From the NCBI RefSeq assembly GCF_005144585.1, contig NZ_SSMQ01000016.1, positions 124,001-188,000 of the forward strand: a stretch of DNA of 64,000 bases. Direction: 5' to 3'. The stretch comes from Polyangium fumosum. Lineage in GTDB: Bacteria; Myxococcota_A; Polyangia; Polyangiales; Polyangiaceae. The position numbers and the translations under genes were made by a program. Shown here in pieces: positions 62,810-64,000 of the stretch (its first letter is position 1; every line of letters starts with the position of its first letter). The notes under the pieces are model-generated. The model was given only the letters and a program-made list of their open reading frames with translations. It was not told the origin of the DNA and did no database searches.

Positions 62810-63961
62810 GTGAGTGACTCGGGGCCTTGGTTTTACGCATGGTGCGACGAGGCGGAGAGGGTCGACGCATTCGCGGCGGCCCTCTCCGCGCTCGCAGCTC
62901 CCCAGTACCGCAAAGCGGTGACCATTCATTCGGTGTTGCGGCCGGGCGAGATGTACCGCAAGGATATTTCCGTAGACGAGGTCGTCACGCTTGCGCGAGC
63001 CAACTTCGACGCCGGAACGCAGGTCTTCGTGGTCTGCGGCGTCGAGCTCCCCTCGGGCGGCCGAACCGCGTTTTACTTCGACTGCTATGGCGATGCCTTC
63101 AGGCGACGGTATCCGAACTGCGGCCCTCTTGAGGGACGCGGCGACGAGGACGATATTTACGGCAAGCGCCTGGATATCGTCTTCCCGGCCGGAGGTCGTT
63201 CTATCGTCGCTGAAGCCGCAATCCACACCATGTTCGTGCAAACCGACACGGAGGAGGTCTTGCTCCGCCTCTGCGCGCCGGACGAGAGCAAACGCGTAAC
63301 AACCGGAGCGCTCTCCCCTGGTGATTGGCACGCGCCTGTCGAGCTGAGCGGCACCTACCACGCGTTCGCAGGCGAGATCGCCCGAGATCTCGCTTTATCA
63401 TGGATCCATCTTCACGATGGCGACATTGTCAACTGCGCCGCGGGCCTCTCGCTCGAAGCGCTCGCGGCGCGCGTCGACGCGACCCCACGCGGCAGCCGTG
63501 TCGGCGTCGCGCCCGACGCGCGACGGCGAAACCATCACCTGGTCCTCGACGCGGAAGCCAGCAAAATTCGAGACCAGCGCCCACCACGCTCGGACCTCGC
63601 GAGGAATGGCCCCCGCGTCATTCTTCCGACAGACGATGCGCTGACCCGCGAGCAGGTCCTCACGGTGCTGGAGACCGCGCCGGGCGCTCTCCTCGAGGCC
63701 CTCGAGGCGGCCGCGATCCCCGACGACGATTGGCGCAGCGTGGAACCACTCGCGCTCGACTTGATCGCGGCACGCGAGGCAGGCGCGCCCACGCTCGAGG
63801 TTCAGACGAACACCGGGCACCATGTCCGCTTCATCGAGCACCACGCCCCCTACCACGTCCGCCGCCTCCCGAACGGCGGCGTCCTCCTCGCCACGCACCC
63901 CTATCGCACGCTCTGGCAGCTCTGGGCGGATGCGCTGCTTCTGCTGGGGATTCGGACGTAG
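62810..63961 (+). CDS. Candidate immunity protein of the toxin cassette
   Basis: 383 residues from GTG 62810, 7 nt after the toxin gene stop. No signal peptide or membrane helix, as expected of a cytoplasmic inhibitor of a nuclease. The N-terminal part (1-205) is alpha/beta with many acidic residues (DEAERVDAFAAAL, DISVDEVVTLAR, GRGDEDDIYGK). After a polar linker (about 225-270) comes a second small domain (about 275-383: LTREQVLTVLETAPGALLEALEAA, RFIEHHAPYHVRRLPNGGVLLATHPYRT). No family recognised. Immunity function rests on its position only. The linker also reads plausibly in another frame (63500-63640), so a past frameshift is possible. Confidence 0.6.
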   Translation: MSDSGPWFYAWCDEAERVDAFAAALSALAAPQYRKAVTIHSVLRPGEMYRKDISVDEVVTLARANFDAGTQVFVVCGVELPSGGRTAFYFDCYGDAFRRRYPNCGPLEGRGDEDDIYGKRLDIVFPAGGRSIVAEAAIHTMFVQTDTEEVLLRLCAPDESKRVTTGALSPGDWHAPVELSGTYHAFAGEIARDLALSWIHLHDGDIVNCAAGLSLEALAARVDATPRGSRVGVAPDARRRNHHLVLDAEASKIRDQRPPRSDLARNGPRVILPTDDALTREQVLTVLETAPGALLEALEAAAIPDDDWRSVEPLALDLIAAREAGAPTLEVQTNTGHHVRFIEHHAPYHVRRLPNGGVLLATHPYRTLWQLWADALLLLGIRT

Positions 63962-64000
63962 GGAGCGGGAGCGGGAGCGGGAGCGGGAGCGGGGGCGGGG
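63961..64000 (+). repeat. GGGAGC hexanucleotide repeat at window edge
   Basis: Five perfect GGGAGC units followed by GGGGGC and GGGG, immediately after the stop of the last gene; the tract may continue beyond the window. Confidence 0.85.

Noticed and set aside
63417..63644. A separate small gene or frameshift inside the candidate immunity gene
   Set aside because: The alternative frame reads plausibly but the main frame stays open through it and resumes domain-like sequence on both sides; kept only as a note on the linker.

Overview
The window is high-GC DNA (about 70% by eye) in which nearly every codon third position is G or C. It is probably chromosomal sequence from a myxobacterium of the Polyangium/Sorangium type. 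This is inferred from the serine/threonine kinase, the PEGA and FHA proteins, many type II signal peptides, Cys-rich lipoproteins, multi-PAS hybrid kinases and a giant SpvB/RHS protein. No ribosomal RNA, tRNA, CRISPR array, phage gene or insertion sequence was seen.

Layout. 1-1.4 kb: end of a minus-strand pair (TPR/PEGA protein, single-pass membrane protein). 1.6-5.7 kb: Ski2-like helicase and a citrate-lyase-like aldolase, closed by a strong bidirectional hairpin terminator. 5.7-11.9 kb: a seven-gene minus-strand operon (Ser/Thr kinase, M19 dipeptidase, DUF1232 protein, allantoinase, allantoicase, OHCU decarboxylase, HIU hydrolase). The first enzyme of that pathway, the membrane cytochrome urate oxidase PuuD, lies at 15.4 kb on the other strand with its own candidate promoter, beyond an unknown gene and a lytic transglycosylase. 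Together these convert urate to ureidoglycolate and urea; no ureidoglycolate-cleaving enzyme was seen.

16.9-24.8 kb: a 2390-residue SpvB/FG-GAP/RHS secreted protein with a variable, less GC-rich C-terminal tip, a hairpin terminator, then a block of degenerate palindrome-bearing tandem repeats. 24.8-32.5 kb: a radical SAM/SPASM operon with two membrane proteins, several envelope lipoproteins, a LysM protein, ruvA, a zinc-ribbon/double-FHA protein and a Nudix-fold protein with a broken Nudix box. 32.7-42.1 kb: a propeller/di-heme lipoprotein, GST, an orphan FecCD permease coupled to coaX, an O-methyltransferase, an outer-membrane-like gene broken by an in-frame TGA, a STAS-like protein and an epimerase. 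42.2-46.8 kb: a surface-polysaccharide-type trio (GT2-CapK fusion, DUF362 protein, LPG-synthase-like flippase).

46.8-58.7 kb: a long minus-strand run that reads, in transcription order, unknown helical protein, VWA protein, SWIM zinc-finger protein, 110-residue protein, DUF4132 protein, hybrid histidine kinase, second histidine kinase. Four of these are coupled by GTGA overlaps and the hybrid kinase starts 2 nt after the DUF4132 stop. It resembles the enterobacterial yehI/molR-yehP-yehQ set, but no MoxR ATPase is next to it.

59.5-64 kb: a three-gene plus-strand cassette, the best candidate for an undescribed system. It encodes a helical lipoprotein, a secreted protein with a pre-toxin-like segment and a C-terminal PD-(D/E)xK nuclease-like tip, and a 383-residue candidate immunity protein.
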